DNA of 64,000 bases from Kordiimonadaceae bacterium (GTDB lineage Bacteria; Pseudomonadota; Alphaproteobacteria; Sphingomonadales; Emcibacteraceae), in assembly GCA_018660225.1 (NCBI GenBank), contig JABJKT010000137.1:1-64000 (forward strand), read 5' to 3'. The position numbers and the translations under genes are program-made. Under the pieces are notes generated by a model, which made no database searches, was not told the origin of the DNA, and worked only from the letters and a program-made list of their open reading frames with translations. Positions 46,058 to 55,254 of this stretch are shown here, piece after piece (the first letter of the stretch is position 1; the number at the start of each line of letters is the position of its first letter).

Positions 46058-47236
46058 TCAGGAAATAATCTCTTCCAACGCCTCAATAAATTTATCAATC
46101 TCACTTTCATCGTTATAATAATGTACTGATGCTCGGACCAAATTCGGCAATCTGTTTTTGGTTGCGTCTAGTAGGGTGCTGCTCGGGTCGGACAGGCTTG
46201 TGTTTATGCCTCGTGAGCGAAGGGCATCGACGATTTCTCCTGCTTCATGGCCATCTATATGGAATGTGGTTATGGCGCATTGTGCTTCGCTTATTGTGTG
46301 AAGGTGAACGCCGGGCAGGGTGCTGAGTTTACTGCGTAGATATCCGGCGAGTTCATCATTGCGGGCTTTGATGTTTTCAAGGCCGATATCAAGGGCGTAA
46401 TTGACGGCGGCACCGAAGCCTAGCTTGGCGGCGCAGTTATCTTCCCAATTTTCAAAACGTCTGGCGTCGGGCCTAAGTTCGTATCTGGTCGGGCTGACCC
46501 ATGTGGCGCTTCTTAGATCAACAATCGGCGGGTGAAGGCTTTCTATCACTGATTTTCTAACATATAAAAAACCAACGCCGCGCGGACCGCGTAGATATTT
46601 GCGGCTGGTGGCGGATAGCATATCGCAGCCCAGCTCTTCCACATCTATCGGCATTTGTCCAACCGACTGGCAGGCATCAAGCAAAAAGAGGATGTTATGT
46701 TTTTTGGCGACCTTGCCAAGTTCGGCGACCGCATTGACTAACCCGCTATTGGTCGGGACATGGGTCGCGGAAATGAGTTTTACTTTGTCATCAATCATAC
46801 TTTCCAAAATATCAATGCACAGATTACCATCTTCACCGCTAGGAATAACTTCAATCGAGACGCCCTTTTCATTGGCCATGTGAAGATAGGCGATGAAGTT
46901 TGATACATATTCCGCTTCAACGGTCAGGATGCGGTCACCGGGTTTAAAATCAATCGCGTAAAAGGCCATGGCCCAGCCAACCGTTGCATTTTCAACGATG
47001 GCAATTTCTTCGGCGCTTGCATTGATTAAACGAGCAACCGATTTATATACATTTTCCACTTGGCTTTGTGACTTTGCAAGTGCTTCATAACCGCCGATCG
47101 ACGCTTCGAGATCAAGATAGTTTTTTTGCGTATCCAGAACCACTTGGGTCACGAGGGAGGCACCAGCATTATTGAAATGAATGACATTCTTTTTGCCGGG
47201 GGTGTCTTCATATATTTTTTCTTTATCAAGTGTCAT
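46058..47236 (-). CDS. Class V aminotransferase family protein
   Basis: A 392-residue PLP enzyme of the cysteine desulfurase / isopenicillin-N-epimerase-like group. The PLP lysine is Lys213 in SATSRKYLRGPRGVGFLYV, and LDACQSVGQMPIDVEELG carries the aspartate and glutamine that contact the cofactor. The C-terminal GHEAGEIVDALRSRGINTSLS is typical of the subgroup. The catalytic cysteine loop of NifS/IscS is not evident, so it is more likely an aminotransferase or lyase than a desulfurase. ATG 47236 is preferred (AGGAAC upstream) over a 25-codon-longer frame. The substrate is unknown. Confidence 0.85.
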   Translation of the reverse strand: MTLDKEKIYEDTPGKKNVIHFNNAGASLVTQVVLDTQKNYLDLEASIGGYEALAKSQSQVENVYKSVARLINASAEEIAIVENATVGWAMAFYAIDFKPGDRILTVEAEYVSNFIAYLHMANEKGVSIEVIPSGEDGNLCIDILESMIDDKVKLISATHVPTNSGLVNAVAELGKVAKKHNILFLLDACQSVGQMPIDVEELGCDMLSATSRKYLRGPRGVGFLYVRKSVIESLHPPIVDLRSATWVSPTRYELRPDARRFENWEDNCAAKLGFGAAVNYALDIGLENIKARNDELAGYLRSKLSTLPGVHLHTISEAQCAITTFHIDGHEAGEIVDALRSRGINTSLSDPSSTLLDATKNRLPNLVRASVHYYNDESEIDKFIEALEEIIS

Positions 47237-47347
47237 TTTTGTTCCTTCAGATCTTAAATGCACTAGATCATAATTTTTACTCTTCCTCAATTGAAATAAT
47301 TGAGTTAGCATCTGCCCTTAATTAAAAAAAATAATGGGAATGTTATA

Positions 47348-48925
47348 TTGCTTAAATCTTTTATTACCTGTGTATTATTTCTATTTAGTGCGCTCAGTGC
47401 TCAGGCGCAAAATTTTCAATTTGTTGAAGCAACTATTGATGATATTCACGCCTCGCTTAAATCCGGCGAAATGTCGTGCCGTGAAATTGTTACCGGCTAT
47501 ATTGAGCGGATTAATTATTATGATCAAGACACGAAACTAAATGCCATTACGGTGATAAACCAAAATGCTTTAGCAAAAGCCGATGCCATTGACGTTAAGC
47601 TAAAAAATGGCGAAACCTTGGGGCCGCTTTATTGTGCACCAATGCTGATTAAAGATAATTATGACACTCATGACCTGCCGACAACTGGCGGCTCTATTGC
47701 CCTTAAAGACAGCTATCCGCCAGATGATGCGTTTATGGTGGGGAAACTGCGTGAAGCAGATGCCATCGTCATTGCCAAAACCAATATGGCCGAATGGGCT
47801 TTTAGCCCGCGCCAATCGGTAAGCTCATCTTTTGGAACCACAGCTAATGCTTACGACCTTGCAAGGGTTCCTGCGGGATCAAGCGGCGGAACGGCGTCTG
47901 GTACAGCGGCAAGCTTCGGTGTGGCCGGAATGGGATCAGATACAGGAAACAGCATCCGCGGGCCGTCTTCTCATTTAGCGCTTTTTGGTATCCGCTCGAC
48001 CATTGGCCTTACGAGCCGCGACGGCGTCATTCCGCTCGCGTGGGACCGGGATGTTGCGGGACCGATGACCCGCACAGTTACTGACGGTGCAAAAGTTTTC
48101 AATGTTGTGGCGGGTTATGATCCCAAAGACAGGATGACCGAACTCGGCCGCGGCAAACGTAAAGATGATTACACAAAATATCTTGATAAAAATGCTCTTA
48201 AGGGAAAACGGATTGGTGTGCTTCGCTCACTGGTTTTTACTGAAGATGCTGATCCTGAAATTACCGCCCTTTTCATTCAGGCAGTGGATGATTTAAAAGC
48301 GGCAGGAGCCATCATTGTTGACTCGTTTGAAATCCCGAATTTTGCAGAACATCGGGACGCGCCAAATTTTTGCATGCGTTTTCGCTATGATATGCATGAA
48401 TATTTAAAAACATTAGGGCCGGATGCACCGTTAAAAGATGTGACGATGGTCTTGGAAACCGGGCAGTATTCGCCGGATGCCAAAGGCGGGTTAGAGCGCT
48501 TTGGCGCGGGGCCGCTTGATATTCATCCTAATGATCAAAATCCGCCCTGTTTGGAATTTCCTAATCATCCTGGGCGTAATGCCTTTAAAGCTGATGTTGA
48601 AAATGCCATGGACGCCCATAATGTTGAGGCGATAATTTATCCAAGCTGGACCAATCCGCCAGCACTGCTTGCTCGTGCTAACGAAGATTATGCAGGCGAT
48701 AACAGCCAAATCGTTGCCCCGGCAACAGGGCTTCCTGCGGTCACCGTTCCTATGGGTTTTTCCCACGGAAACCTACCGGCAGGGCTTCAGATATTAGCGC
48801 GGGCTTATAGCGAGGATATTTTGTTTTCATTTGCCTATGCTTATGAGCAGGCAACAAAACACAGAAAGCCACCAAGACGGTTTCCTGAAATTGAAAAACA
48901 AACAAGATTTGCCGTAAGGAAATAA
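47348..48925 (+). CDS. Secreted amidase (amidase signature family)
   Basis: A 525-residue Ser-cisSer-Lys hydrolase. A signal peptide MLKSFITCVLFLFSALSAQA precedes the enzyme. The triad is Lys102 (PMLIKDNYDTHD), Ser178 or Ser179 in the PAGSSGGTASG loop and Ser202 in DTGNSIRGPSSH. The start is TTG. Most amidase-signature enzymes are cytosolic, so export is notable and points to hydrolysis of extracellular amides. It is divergent from the class V aminotransferase; a TAXI-type transporter follows 100 bp downstream on the same strand. Confidence 0.88.
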   Translation: MLKSFITCVLFLFSALSAQAQNFQFVEATIDDIHASLKSGEMSCREIVTGYIERINYYDQDTKLNAITVINQNALAKADAIDVKLKNGETLGPLYCAPMLIKDNYDTHDLPTTGGSIALKDSYPPDDAFMVGKLREADAIVIAKTNMAEWAFSPRQSVSSSFGTTANAYDLARVPAGSSGGTASGTAASFGVAGMGSDTGNSIRGPSSHLALFGIRSTIGLTSRDGVIPLAWDRDVAGPMTRTVTDGAKVFNVVAGYDPKDRMTELGRGKRKDDYTKYLDKNALKGKRIGVLRSLVFTEDADPEITALFIQAVDDLKAAGAIIVDSFEIPNFAEHRDAPNFCMRFRYDMHEYLKTLGPDAPLKDVTMVLETGQYSPDAKGGLERFGAGPLDIHPNDQNPPCLEFPNHPGRNAFKADVENAMDAHNVEAIIYPSWTNPPALLARANEDYAGDNSQIVAPATGLPAVTVPMGFSHGNLPAGLQILARAYSEDILFSFAYAYEQATKHRKPPRRFPEIEKQTRFAVRK

Positions 48926-49025
48926 AAGCGATATTGAAAAGTCGGGCGATTATATTCCCGCCTTGCGCCCAATAGTGGATTATTCTATAACTTTATAATA
49001 ATAAAAAAAGATATAGGAGCCTTCA

Positions 49026-50048
49026 TTGTTAAAGGGTATGTGCTTTAAAAATATAATTCTCATTATGCTTAGTGCCGCATTATCGTTGATGCCGGTATCG
49101 TCATCACTGGCGGCGCGTAAGCAATTTAACATTGGTACAGGCTTTATCGGCAGCTCCATGCATGCGCTTGGTACAGTGATGGCTAAGCATATGCAAAAAA
49201 ATCTTAGAATGCGTGTTACGGCGAGACCTTATGTGGGGCCGAGCGCATTTTTACCGCTTGTTAATGTCGGGGAGCTTTCAATGGGGCTTTCTTCCATGGG
49301 GGAAGCTCACGCCTCATACCGTGGGCTTGACACGGACCCGATGAAAGATGTTCGCACTGTCGCACGTATTTTTGCTATGCCATTTGCCTTTATTGTTCGA
49401 AAAGACAGCGGCATTAAAACAATTTCTGAACTGCGCGGCAAAAAAGTCGTGCTTAATTTTGCTGCTGCGGGGGCCCTTGGCGATATGTCACAAACCATGC
49501 TTGATGGCGCTGGGCTCAGCAGCGATGATGTGGACGTGATCACCGTTTCCGGTGTTGGGCCGGGCATTGAAGCGGTGGTTGTAGGAAACGCCGATGCGGC
49601 GCCCGGCAGTGTCAGTATGGCTGCGGTCCGAAAAGCCAATGCAACGGCAGGCATTACAGTCTTAACGCTGGCTGCAGAAGGCTTCGAAGAAAGGTTAGAG
49701 CAATCAACATCATCCGACATCAGACCACTTGTGGTGGATGCGGGGGCTTATCCCGGAGTTGAGGAGGAAACAAGAATTTTTGCACTGGATATTTTCCTTG
49801 TGGTGCCAAAAGCATTGGAAGACGAAGATGTGGTGAAAATACTCGACGTGCTTCATAATAACTGGGACGATATGGGAAAGGAATATAACGGACTCTCCAA
49901 TTTTTCAACTGATGAATTTGTTCATGAAACCCAAACCGTGCCTTATCATCCGGCGGCGATAGATTATTATAAAAGCGCTAAAATCGGCGCCATCTGGGAC
50001 GAAGCGGCGGAGCAAAGAAATCAAATGCTGCTTGATGTCTGGAACTGA
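49026..50048 (+). CDS. TRAP transporter substrate-binding protein, TAXI family
   Basis: A 340-residue periplasmic binding protein. A signal peptide ends near SSLAARKQ. The mature part begins FNIGTGFIGSSMHALGTVMAKHM, the TAXI family pattern (GTGxxGGxYYxxG in variant form), and continues with VGELSMGLSSMGEAHASYRG and ISELRGKKVVLNF. The start is TTG with AGGAG six bases upstream. It works with the fused permease encoded 6 bp downstream. TAXI ligands are often glutamate or other organic acids; this ligand is unknown. Confidence 0.9.
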   Translation: MLKGMCFKNIILIMLSAALSLMPVSSSLAARKQFNIGTGFIGSSMHALGTVMAKHMQKNLRMRVTARPYVGPSAFLPLVNVGELSMGLSSMGEAHASYRGLDTDPMKDVRTVARIFAMPFAFIVRKDSGIKTISELRGKKVVLNFAAAGALGDMSQTMLDGAGLSSDDVDVITVSGVGPGIEAVVVGNADAAPGSVSMAAVRKANATAGITVLTLAAEGFEERLEQSTSSDIRPLVVDAGAYPGVEEETRIFALDIFLVVPKALEDEDVVKILDVLHNNWDDMGKEYNGLSNFSTDEFVHETQTVPYHPAAIDYYKSAKIGAIWDEAAEQRNQMLLDVWN

Positions 50049-50054
50049 TTAACC

Positions 50055-51959
50055 GTGAGCGAGCAAGCAGAAATATCCGAAAAATCAGAATCTTCAGGTA
50101 AAAAACTATTCAATCTTTTCATTTTTGGCCTTCCTATTCTTTGCGGCATTTGTTGGATTATGGGTGTGCCGTTGCAGCTTGGCATCGCTATTCTTAGTGG
50201 TAATTATCTGGCCTTTTTGATCGCCTTTGCTCTTGGGGCGTCTTTTGTTTTTTGGCCTTACGGCGCAAAACCATCCCTGTTTGATTATGGTCTGGCGATT
50301 ATGGCGGCGGGAGTTTGGTTGCTGTGCGCTTATAATTATCAGGAATGGCTGCTTAATCAGCATGATAGGACCCCTTTTAAGATCATAATGGCGGTGTTAG
50401 CGATCGGGCTACTCACCGAAGGGGTGCGAAAAACAACTGGTAACGGTATGGCGGGGGTTATTGTTCTTTCGCTTTTATACGGGGTTTTTGGCCATAACGC
50501 GCCCGGCATATTTGAAGGTGCGCAAAATGATTATGATGCGCTCTTCACTTATTTATATATTGATAGCAGTGCCGTGCTTGGCTTTATCATCATGGTCGCG
50601 GGCACATTGATCCTTGGCTTTTTGGTAATGGGGCAGGTGATGCAGGCAAGCGGTGCAACCAACTTTTTTTCCGATGTAGCCATGGCGGCCATAGGTCACA
50701 GGCGCGGTGGACCGGCAAAAGTGTCAGTGGTCGGTAGCTCGCTTATGGGCATGGTCAGCGGCGCAACGGTTGCTAACATCATGTCAACCGGGATGGTTTC
50801 AATTCCGCTTATGAAAAGAAACGGCTTTAAAGCCTCAATGGCGGCGGGGATTGAGGCCGTTGCCTCAAACGGTAGCCAGCTTGCGCCGCCGGTGATGGGC
50901 GCAACTGCCTTTATCATCGCGGAATATCTTGAGCTTCCCTATACGACAATTGTTGCGGCGGCTATTATTCCGGCGATAGTTTATTATCTGTTTCTATTTT
51001 GCCAGATTGACTTTTATGCTCGTGATAAGGGGCTCGAGGGCTTAAAAAAATCTGATCTTCCGAATTTAGCGAACGTTCTTAAAGCGGGTTGGCTGTTTAT
51101 TATTCCGCTTGGCGTACTTGTTTTTTACCTGTTTGTGCTTAGCTATAATCCCGCTAAATCTGCGCTTTATGCCTCACTTTCTTTGTTGATGTTGGCGCTT
51201 CTCAAATATAGGAAACTGCCCACTTGGGATATGATCTACAAATCAATTGTTCAGCTTGGTAAACCTTTCGTCATGCTGGTGATGATCTGCGGCGGCGCAG
51301 GGATAATTATCGGTGTGATTAATATGAGTGGTCTTGGCTTTAGCCTCGCTCTTGCATTAAGTGATGTGGGGGCGCTTTACGGGCTATTTGTCATGCTGAT
51401 CCTTACTGCTATAATATCGATAATCCTTGGTATGGGAATGCCGACATCGGCGGTATATATCATCGTCGCCATGCTGCTCGCCCCAAGTATTGCTGATATG
51501 GGTGTGCCATTAATAGCAGCGCATTTCTTCGTTTTTTACTTCGGATTAGCATCATTTCTCACTCCGCCGGTGGCCATAGCGTCTTACGCGGCGGCGAGCC
51601 TCGCCAAAGCGGATTTAACAGAAACCAGCATTGCTGGGCTCAAGCTCGGCCTTTCCGCCTTTATCATCCCGTTTTATTTTATCTATAATCCGGAAATTCT
51701 ACTGATCGGCACATGGCAGGAAATCGCTATAGCCGCAACCATGCTCGCCATCGCCGGCGTGTTACTGGCCCGGGCGATTACCTTTTATGGAAGCGATGCT
51801 GATAGTTCCAATCTGCACGGCACAATTGATATCGTAGTCTGCCTTCTCGTCGGCACAGCAACAATCTGGACCCCTGAGGGAAGCCTTTTGATTTACGCTG
51901 TTATGGCTTTTGGTTTTAGCATGATTATTTTTGGCAATCGCTTTTTGAGAAGCAAATAA
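50055..51959 (+). CDS. TRAP transporter permease, fused 4TM-12TM (TAXI type)
   Basis: A 634-residue inner-membrane protein that fuses the DctQ-like and DctM-like parts, the usual form with TAXI binding proteins. Around 16 or more hydrophobic segments are visible. The DctM part contains GSSLMGMVSGATVANIMSTG, VEAVASNGSQLAPPVMGATAF (cited by position near residue 275) and ILGMGMPTSAVYIIVAMLLAP. The start is GTG. It couples import to ion gradients rather than ATP. It ends 88 bp before the iorA-like gene. Confidence 0.92.
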   Translation: MSEQAEISEKSESSGKKLFNLFIFGLPILCGICWIMGVPLQLGIAILSGNYLAFLIAFALGASFVFWPYGAKPSLFDYGLAIMAAGVWLLCAYNYQEWLLNQHDRTPFKIIMAVLAIGLLTEGVRKTTGNGMAGVIVLSLLYGVFGHNAPGIFEGAQNDYDALFTYLYIDSSAVLGFIIMVAGTLILGFLVMGQVMQASGATNFFSDVAMAAIGHRRGGPAKVSVVGSSLMGMVSGATVANIMSTGMVSIPLMKRNGFKASMAAGIEAVASNGSQLAPPVMGATAFIIAEYLELPYTTIVAAAIIPAIVYYLFLFCQIDFYARDKGLEGLKKSDLPNLANVLKAGWLFIIPLGVLVFYLFVLSYNPAKSALYASLSLLMLALLKYRKLPTWDMIYKSIVQLGKPFVMLVMICGGAGIIIGVINMSGLGFSLALALSDVGALYGLFVMLILTAIISIILGMGMPTSAVYIIVAMLLAPSIADMGVPLIAAHFFVFYFGLASFLTPPVAIASYAAASLAKADLTETSIAGLKLGLSAFIIPFYFIYNPEILLIGTWQEIAIAATMLAIAGVLLARAITFYGSDADSSNLHGTIDIVVCLLVGTATIWTPEGSLLIYAVMAFGFSMIIFGNRFLRSK

Positions 51960-52047
51960 TACTTCACATAAATGTTATTTCATTTTCTTGATAAATGTTA
52001 TATTATATCAAAAATTATAACAGGGTCTCTAACATAAAGAGGAAATA

Positions 52048-52512
52048 ATGGTAAAATTTACGGTCAATGGCAAGTCTCACACTTTTAATGGTGATGAGGA
52101 AATGCCGCTTCTCTGGTATCTCAGGGACGATGCGAAATTAACAGGTACAAAATTTGGTTGCGGCATCGCCCAGTGTGGTGCTTGCACGGTTCATATTGGC
52201 GGCGAAGCGCAGCGCTCTTGCTCTGTTCCTATTGGCACTCTTGACGGTGAGGATATTGTTACCATTGAAGGACTTGGTACTGCTGAGCGGCTTCATGCGG
52301 TGCAGCGGGCTTGGATTGATGAAGATGTGGCACAATGTGGTTTTTGCCAGTCGGGTCAGATTATGGCGGTTGTTTCTTTTCTTAAAGATTATCCAAACCC
52401 TACCGACGACGATATTGATGAAAATCATACTAATTTATGCCGCTGCGCCAGTTACGCGCGGATGAGAAAAGCCATTCACACGGCCGCCGGTTATTTAAGA
52501 GGGGAGATGTAA
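52048..52512 (+). CDS. (2Fe-2S)-binding small subunit, IorA-like molybdenum hydroxylase
   Basis: A 154-residue protein with two [2Fe-2S] clusters. The plant-ferredoxin-type cluster has the cysteines of FGCGIAQCGACTVHIGGEAQRSC (near residues 37-60, cited by position), and the C-terminal four-helix cluster has QCGFCQSGQI and NLCRCASY. It passes electrons from the large subunit to an acceptor. It lacks its own signal peptide, so it should be exported together with the Tat-signal-bearing large subunit. AAGAGGAAAT precedes the ATG; the large subunit starts 1 bp after its stop. Confidence 0.93.
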   Translation: MVKFTVNGKSHTFNGDEEMPLLWYLRDDAKLTGTKFGCGIAQCGACTVHIGGEAQRSCSVPIGTLDGEDIVTIEGLGTAERLHAVQRAWIDEDVAQCGFCQSGQIMAVVSFLKDYPNPTDDDIDENHTNLCRCASYARMRKAIHTAAGYLRGEM

Positions 52513-52513
52513 A

Positions 52514-54751
52514 ATGAATAAAATGGATAGAAGACATTTCCTTAAAGTTACCGCCGCTGCTGGTGCATTAGTTATTTCAGCGCCTCATATGAGCTTCGCA
52601 CAAATGGCAGGTAATGATCGTTACCGTAATTTGGCTGCGAACTTAGGATTTTATTTAAAAATTGATGCGGATAACACGGTAACCATTGGTTATTCCGTGC
52701 CCGATGATGGTACTGGCGTTAGCACAGCACTGCCGATGCTTGTCGCAGAAGAGCTTGATGTAGATTTTGATCAAGTCAAAGTGGATAAATTACCACCGCT
52801 TTATAAAGAAAATGATGGCAGTAATCCGCGTGGGGGCAATGATCCTTATATCAATCAGACTTATAAAGATCGTCCCATTCATCAATCAACGGGCGGCAGT
52901 CAGGCCATTCGTCAAAGTTATGAAATGCTCCGCCAAGCGGGTGCAGAAGCACGGGCCCTTCTTATGAAGGCTGCGTCTGATAAGCTTGGTGTTCCTATGT
53001 CCGCTTTAAAAACGGATGGTGGTTTTGTCATAAACGGTGCAAGTAAATTAAGCTATGGATCACTTGCCAGTGAAGCAGCGAAGGCAAAAATTGATTTTGA
53101 GCCAAAATTAAAAACACCGGACGAGTATAAAATTATTGGTACTGACCAAGGGCAGAAAGTCGCTAAAGACATTACCTTGGGCGAGCAAAAATACTGTATG
53201 GATATGGAACTTCCGGGCATGTTAAATGCTGTAATTGCGCGCTGTCCTTATATTGACGGTCTTGTGAAATCATATGATGACACAGAAGCCCTTAAAGTGC
53301 CGGGTGTGCGCCATGTTATTCGCATAAACCGTATTCCAGAAGATTTGTCTGAGCAAAAATATATTGCTGACGGCGTTGCGGTAATTGCCGACAGCCATTG
53401 GGCCGCGCTAAAAGGTCGTGAAGCCCTTGAGATTGAATGGGATAAAGGCCGCTGGTCACATGTGGATAATGCATGGATTGATGCCAATTTCGATGAACTG
53501 GTTGAAAATGGTGAGACGAATGTCCGCCTTGAACATGGTGATTTTGATAAAGCATACGCCGGGGCCGATAAAACCCTTGAGGTTGCTTATGATCAGCCAT
53601 ATTGGGCTCACACGACCATGGAAACACCATGTGGTCTTGTGGATGTTCAAAAGGATAAAGTTGTTGTGATTGCCGGAAATCAAACGGCTGTGCGTGTTAT
53701 GAATGATTTGATGAATGTACTTCCCGGTTATAGCCATGATCAGTTTGACGTAACGCTTATGCGGATCGGATCAGGCTTTGGCCGTAAGTTTATCGTTGAT
53801 GCTGCGACCGAAGCTGCCGTTCTTTCGAAAGAAGTTGGTAAGCCTGTAAAAGTGATCTGGACCCGTGAAGATGATCTCGAGCAGGATTTTTATAATCCGA
53901 AGGGCCGCCATGTTTTCCGTGGTGGAATAGATAAAGACGGTAAGCTCGTGGCGGCAAACTACCTTCATTGTTCAACGGATAATGATTTTGCCACCCACGC
54001 ATTTCCGGCTCATTATGTGGCCAATTATCGCGGTGAAGTTATTAATAGCAAAGTTCTTCCAAGTGGTCCGTGGCGCGGTCCAACGGAAAATGTAGCCGGA
54101 TATGCCATGCAGTCTTTCGTTGATGAAATGGCGCATCTTGCAGGGGAGTGCCCGCTTAAATACCGCATAAATATGTTCCGCGAAACCGGTGATACCCCGC
54201 ATCCGGGCTTTAGTAGTGATTTTATGGTCGCTGAGCGCTTTATCAATGTACTCACTATGGCCGCGAAAAATGCCGGTTGGGGTAAAGAACTTCCCAAAGG
54301 CCACGGTATGGGTGTCGCCAGCTTTATGACGTTCGGTGGTTATGCGGCCTGCGTTGTGGAAGTGAAGGTGGATAGTGACGGAACATTAACGATCATCAAC
54401 GCTTGTGGAGCTGCCGATCCGGGTATCGCTATTAACCCACAAGGCTGCCGTGCACAAATCGAAAGCGGAACCTTGGATGGTTTCAGTGCGGCACTTGGTC
54501 AAAAGGTCGTCATTGAAGGTGGCCGTGTGGTTAATAATAACTTTGATAGCTATGAAATGGCCCGAATTGGTTCGGCGCCACATAAATTTACCGCAGAAGT
54601 AGCAAGAAATACCATCACACCAAAAGGACTTGGCGAAATGTCATTGCCGCCGGCTATTCCGGCGCTCACCAATGCCATATTTGATGCTTGCGGTGTGCGG
54701 ATAAGAAAACTGCCAATTGCTGATCAACTTGAAAAAGCAATGAAGGCCTAG
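52514..54751 (+). CDS. Molybdopterin large subunit, IorB-like, Tat-exported
   Basis: A 745-residue molybdenum hydroxylase of the xanthine dehydrogenase superfamily. The Tat signal MDRRHFLKVTAAAGALV has Arg6-Arg7. Cofactor-binding segments include IGSGFGRKFIVDAATEAAVLS and GPWRGPTENVAGYAMQSFVDE near residue 520, and the catalytic glutamate is in PKGLGEMSLPPAIPALTNA near the C-terminus. Relatives oxidise isoquinoline, aldehydes or other heterocycles in the periplasm. No cytochrome c acceptor gene or cofactor-maturation (XdhC) gene is adjacent. It converges with hisI. Confidence 0.92.
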   Translation: MNKMDRRHFLKVTAAAGALVISAPHMSFAQMAGNDRYRNLAANLGFYLKIDADNTVTIGYSVPDDGTGVSTALPMLVAEELDVDFDQVKVDKLPPLYKENDGSNPRGGNDPYINQTYKDRPIHQSTGGSQAIRQSYEMLRQAGAEARALLMKAASDKLGVPMSALKTDGGFVINGASKLSYGSLASEAAKAKIDFEPKLKTPDEYKIIGTDQGQKVAKDITLGEQKYCMDMELPGMLNAVIARCPYIDGLVKSYDDTEALKVPGVRHVIRINRIPEDLSEQKYIADGVAVIADSHWAALKGREALEIEWDKGRWSHVDNAWIDANFDELVENGETNVRLEHGDFDKAYAGADKTLEVAYDQPYWAHTTMETPCGLVDVQKDKVVVIAGNQTAVRVMNDLMNVLPGYSHDQFDVTLMRIGSGFGRKFIVDAATEAAVLSKEVGKPVKVIWTREDDLEQDFYNPKGRHVFRGGIDKDGKLVAANYLHCSTDNDFATHAFPAHYVANYRGEVINSKVLPSGPWRGPTENVAGYAMQSFVDEMAHLAGECPLKYRINMFRETGDTPHPGFSSDFMVAERFINVLTMAAKNAGWGKELPKGHGMGVASFMTFGGYAACVVEVKVDSDGTLTIINACGAADPGIAINPQGCRAQIESGTLDGFSAALGQKVVIEGGRVVNNNFDSYEMARIGSAPHKFTAEVARNTITPKGLGEMSLPPAIPALTNAIFDACGVRIRKLPIADQLEKAMKA

Positions 54752-54752
54752 A

Positions 54753-55166
54753 CTATTTTTTATAAAGATCGTCCGGATTTTTAAGAACATCTGCGACGAT
54801 CTTTGTATTTCCGTCTTTGCTAACTTCTTCAAAGAAACAATTTCGCCTTCCGGTGTGGCAAGCGACGCCAGTTTGATCAACAAGCAGTAAAATTGTATCG
54901 CCGTCGCAGTCGATGCGGAATTTTTTTAAGGTCTGGATCTGGCCAGAAGTTTCACCTTTACGCCATAGTTGATTTCTAGATCTTGAAAAATAACAAACCC
55001 GATCATTATTAAGAGTTTCCTGAATCGCCGCTTTGTTCATCCAGGCCATCATCAAGACTTCACGCGAATCAAATTGTTGCGCTATCGCAGGTATTAATCC
55101 ATTTTCATTGAATTGTATTTTACTGAATAATTGTTCTAAAGGGTTGTGATTGTCTGGGTTTGTCAT
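54753..55166 (-). CDS. hisI: Phosphoribosyl-AMP cyclohydrolase
   Basis: A 137-residue monofunctional enzyme of histidine biosynthesis that opens the adenine ring of phosphoribosyl-AMP. The Mg-binding DCDGD motif is at residues 86-90, and zinc-binding Cys103 and Cys110 lie in GVACHTGRRNCFF. VLMMAWMNKAAIQETL and YFSRSRNQLWRKGETSG are further family marks. No HisE domain is fused and no other his gene is nearby. It is divergent from zur. Confidence 0.95.
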   Translation of the reverse strand: MTNPDNHNPLEQLFSKIQFNENGLIPAIAQQFDSREVLMMAWMNKAAIQETLNNDRVCYFSRSRNQLWRKGETSGQIQTLKKFRIDCDGDTILLLVDQTGVACHTGRRNCFFEEVSKDGNTKIVADVLKNPDDLYKK

Positions 55167-55182
55167 AATATTTTCCTGATGA

Positions 55183-55201
55183 CTTGATATTCTATAACAT
55201 T
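55183..55201. promoter_or_regulatory. Candidate Zur operator
   Basis: CTTGATATTCTATAACATT lies in the intergenic region between hisI and zur. Its right half, TATAACATT, equals the half-site known from alphaproteobacterial Zur boxes, whereas the left half matches a perfect palindrome at only about five of nine positions. Its place upstream of zur-znuCB suits autoregulation. Confidence 0.3.
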
Positions 55202-55254
55202 CAGGGCAATATCACATTTAGGGCAACTATGGAATATATAATAAGAAGAGAAAT

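Noticed and set aside
49307-49720. 137-codon minus-strand frame in the TAXI binding-protein gene
   Set aside because: Alanine/serine/threonine-rich antisense shadow of a clear coding region.
52134-52150. AAATTAACAGGTAC in the iorA-like gene matches part of the palindromic element's terminal repeat
   Set aside because: The bases encode the conserved LTGTKFGCG segment of the iron-sulfur subunit, the match is only about 14 bp and no second arm is present, so it is coincidence.
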